A DNA stretch of 9,637 nt from an uncultured Eubacteriales bacterium (lineage in GTDB: Bacteria > Bacillota > Clostridia > Oscillospirales > Oscillospiraceae), in the NCBI GenBank assembly GCA_900540545.1, contig UQGJ01000084.1, positions 1 through 9,637 of the forward strand. Reading direction: 5' to 3'. Under the pieces are notes generated by a model that searched no databases, was not told the DNA's origin, and was given only the letters and a program-made list of their open reading frames with translations. Shown piece by piece: positions 6,131 to 9,637 of the stretch. Both the position numbers and the translations under genes were made by a program. Every line of letters begins with the position of its first letter. Position 1 is the first letter of the stretch.

Positions 6131-6623
6131 TTTGGTCGCCCTCCAATTTTGATTTCAGTTTTTTCCGCCCGGTCCGCAGGCGGGTCCGGATGGTGTTGTC
6201 GTTTTCGCCCAGGAGTTGGGCGATCTCGGCGGATGCGTAGCCCTCGTAGTAGAAGAGGTAGAGGGGCAGCTTGTATTTGGGCGGCAGGGACAGGACCTGT
6301 TCCCAGAGTCCGTCGTCCTCGGCCCGGTCCGGGCCGGCCGGCTCGGGCAGGGCCTCCAGGTCCACCCGCTTGCGTCTCCACCAGTGTTTCAAGAGGTCCA
6401 GGCAGTGGTTTTTCGCCGTGGTGATGAGCCACGCCCGCTCGTGGGCGGGGTTCTCAAACGAGAGATCGGTTTCCATGAGCTTGACAAAGACCGATTGGGC
6501 CGCGTCCTCCGCATCCGGCGCGCTGCGCAGCAGGGTATAGCAGATGCGGTAGACGGTATCGATATGCCGTTCATAGAGGTCCGTGAGCTCTCTGTCCGTA
6601 CGCAACAAAGAACATGCGGCCAA
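6099..6623 (-). CDS. ECF-type RNA polymerase sigma factor
   Basis: The 174-residue protein contains only sigma regions 2 and 4, as in ECF (group IV) sigma factors, which direct RNA polymerase to a small stress or signal regulon. Region 2 spans about 16-85: LYERHIDTVYRICYTLL, then SAPDAEDAAQSVFVKLME, then HERAWLITTAKNHCLDLLKH with the basic WWRRKR after it. Region 4 spans about 108-160: LSLPPKYKLPLYLFYYEGY, then SAEIAQLLGENDNTIRTRLR as the helix-turn-helix, then GRKKLKSKL. The start is TTG 6623, chosen because AAAGGAGGG lies eight bases upstream and there is no better-placed ATG. The putative anti-sigma gene overlaps its 3' end and is probably translationally coupled. No strong ECF-type promoter was found upstream, so self-activation is not shown. 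Confidence 0.88.
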   Translation of the reverse strand: MAACSLLRTDRELTDLYERHIDTVYRICYTLLRSAPDAEDAAQSVFVKLMETDLSFENPAHERAWLITTAKNHCLDLLKHWWRRKRVDLEALPEPAGPDRAEDDGLWEQVLSLPPKYKLPLYLFYYEGYASAEIAQLLGENDNTIRTRLRTGRKKLKSKLEGDQNDRPQTVRSL

Positions 6624-6631
6624 TGGGATCG

Positions 6632-6640
6632 CCCTCCTTT
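6632..6640 (-). promoter_or_regulatory. Strong ribosome binding site for the TTG start of the sigma gene
   Basis: On the minus strand this reads AAAGGAGGG, eight bases before TTG 6623. Its first three bases are also the end of one arm of the 8-bp inverted repeat at 6638-6669, so pairing of that repeat in RNA could affect access to the site. Confidence 0.65.
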
Positions 6641-6669
6641 CACCCTGTACACGATTATGGGGGGTGAAA
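6638..6669. repeat. Perfect 8-bp inverted repeat at the sigma gene leader
   Basis: TTTCACCC (6638-6645) and GGGTGAAA (6662-6669) are perfect complements with a 16-base spacer. In the minus-strand message the 3' arm runs straight into the GGAGGG of the sigma gene's ribosome binding site. It could be a regulator-binding site or an RNA hairpin that affects translation. Neither is proven. Confidence 0.5.
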
Positions 6670-6696
6670 TGTTTTTCTGCTTGAAAAAATTTGATT

Positions 6697-6711
6697 GGAG
6701 CGGGGCGCTCC
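6697..6711. repeat. GC-rich hairpin followed by a T-run on the minus strand
   Basis: GGAGCG (6697-6702) and CGCTCC (6706-6711) pair around GGG. Read on the minus strand, six Ts (6689-6684) follow seven bases after the stem. This is terminator-like but with a gap, and it lies between a possible sigma gene promoter and the sigma gene, where it could act as an attenuator. Confidence 0.35.
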
Positions 6712-6746
6712 GGTTATTTCGTACCAACAAGCCGCCATTGATTGAA

Positions 6747-6784
6747 GCGTCTAACGCCCTTTTCTCAACGGAGAATGGGGACGC
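6747..6784. repeat. Imperfect long hairpin in the sigma-ppdK gap
   Basis: GCGTC (6747-6751) pairs with GACGC (6780-6784). Inside it, TTCTC (6762-6766) pairs with GAGAA (6771-6775) around AACG, with further C-G and G-U pairs between. The non-coding context fits a structured leader or a protein-binding region; no known RNA family was recognised. Confidence 0.3.
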
Positions 6785-6801
6785 CCAACGGCAGCGTTTG
6801 T

Positions 6802-6829
6802 CATATATCCATGATAGCACCGCGTGCAA
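6802..6829 (-). promoter_or_regulatory. Weak candidate promoter of the sigma operon
   Basis: On the minus strand TTGCAC (6829-6824) is followed after 16 bases by TATATG (6807-6802), each a partial match to the sigma-A consensus. If used, the leader would be about 170 bases and would contain the hairpins at 6747-6784, 6697-6711 and 6638-6669. Confidence 0.25.
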
Positions 6830-6851
6830 GTGTGCCGGCTGCGGCGCACGC
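6822..6851. repeat. Inverted repeat GCGTGC/GCACGC
   Basis: GCGTGC (6822-6827) and GCACGC (6846-6851) are perfect complements with 18 bases between, themselves containing CCG and CGG. Poly-A tracts (6852-6857 and 6862-6868) follow on the plus strand. This is a G+C-rich island in an otherwise A+T-rich gap; function unknown. Confidence 0.3.
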
Positions 6852-6893
6852 AAAAAACTCCAAAAAAACATAGACAGTTCACGGAAAGTTTTG

Positions 6894-6921
6894 TTGCATT
6901 TTTCCCTTGAAATGATATAAT
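6894..6921 (+). promoter_or_regulatory. ppdK promoter with extended -10
   Basis: A perfect TATAAT (6916-6921) is preceded by TGA (6913-6915), forming an extended -10 element. TTGCAT (6894-6899) is a weak -35 at 16 bases spacing. The run of A and T upstream (6852-6906) could act as an UP-like region. Transcription would start near 6928. Confidence 0.7.
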
Positions 6922-6925
6922 GTTG

Positions 6926-6939
6926 CCTGTTGAAACAGG
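6926..6939 (+). repeat. Small hairpin at the 5' end of the ppdK leader
   Basis: CCTGT (6926-6930) pairs with ACAGG (6935-6939) around TGAA. It lies at the predicted transcript start. A 5'-terminal hairpin could stabilise the message, provided transcription begins at or before 6926. Confidence 0.35.
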
Positions 6940-6973
6940 ATTTACCTATGAAAGTCTAAAGGAGGACCTCTAC

Positions 6974-9604
<2,631 letters not shown>

Positions 9605-9637
9605 GCTAATACGTTGATAAAAAAGGCCCGCGTCTCG
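9605..9637 (+). other. Post-ppdK tail, possibly the left arm of a terminator
   Basis: After the ppdK stop the last bases read AAAAAAGGCCCGCG and then the window ends. An A-run followed by G+C-rich sequence is how the 5' arm of a terminator often looks (compare 3239-3251). The matching arm would lie beyond the window, so this cannot be confirmed. Confidence 0.35.

Larger units (their letters stand above)
6624..6973. other. Non-coding divergent region between the sigma gene and ppdK
   Basis: This 350-base gap is clearly more A+T-rich than its neighbours. Open frames crossing it run into the sigma gene antisense and show no recognisable protein, so I treat it as non-coding. It holds the ppdK promoter and leader at its right end, the sigma ribosome binding site at its left end, and four inverted repeats between. 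No tRNA or known riboswitch was recognised. Confidence 0.6.

Noticed and set aside
6662..6920. Possible small plus-strand protein in the sigma-ppdK gap containing a CKCAGC motif
   Set aside because: No ribosome binding site or family match, the frame runs antisense through the sigma gene, and the composition follows the A+T-rich non-coding gap. It also covers the ppdK promoter.

Overview
The window is GC-rich bacterial DNA. It has AGGAG-type ribosome binding sites, several GTG/TTG starts, compact intergenic regions with A+T-rich sigma-A-like promoters, and hairpin plus T-run terminators. The gene content (EFR1-type ferredoxin, 2-amino-thiazoline-4-carboxylate hydrolase relative, NhaC antiporter, clostridial-type pyruvate phosphate dikinase) together with the high GC suggests an anaerobic gut Firmicute of the Oscillospiraceae type (Flavonifractor / Lawsonibacter / Pseudoflavonifractor-like). 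That placement is inference from gene style, not from a search.

Layout. Positions 1-60 hold the terminator of a plus-strand gene lying outside the window and a second hairpin. trmO (tRNA m6t6A37 methyltransferase, minus strand, 96-782) is divergent from a plus-strand pair. That pair is an EFR1-type 2x[4Fe-4S] ferredoxin with a flavodoxin-like N-terminus (906-1673) and a 497-residue TPR protein of unknown function (1708-3201), closed by a strong terminator at 3239-3275. Two back-to-back promoters fill the 123-bp gap between trmO and the EFR1 gene. A second plus-strand operon starts from its own promoter (3287-3315). It encodes a small ATC-hydrolase-family protein (3348-3905) and an NhaC-type Na+/H+ antiporter (3945-5402), and ends at a bidirectional terminator (5416-5444). 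On the minus strand, converging on that terminator, lies an ECF sigma factor (6099-6623, TTG start) overlapping by 32 bp a single-pass membrane protein that is probably its anti-sigma factor (5450-6130). A roughly 350-bp non-coding, repeat-rich gap separates the sigma factor from the divergent ppdK gene (6974-9604), which encodes complete pyruvate phosphate dikinase.

How the parts fit. ppdK (PEP/pyruvate interconversion) and trmO (tRNA modification) are housekeeping genes. The sigma/anti-sigma pair is a self-contained signalling module whose regulon is not visible here. The hydrolase-antiporter pair looks like a small uptake or catabolic unit, possibly for a cysteine-related thiazoline or another small amide. 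The EFR1-TPR pair is probably a redox protein with a co-transcribed protein of unknown function. No mobile element, CRISPR array, tRNA or rRNA was seen. No clearly new defence or biosynthetic system is present. The most unusual items are a cysteine-lined transmembrane helix in the putative anti-sigma factor, a perfect inverted repeat at the sigma factor's ribosome binding site, and an altered phosphate loop in the EFR1 protein.
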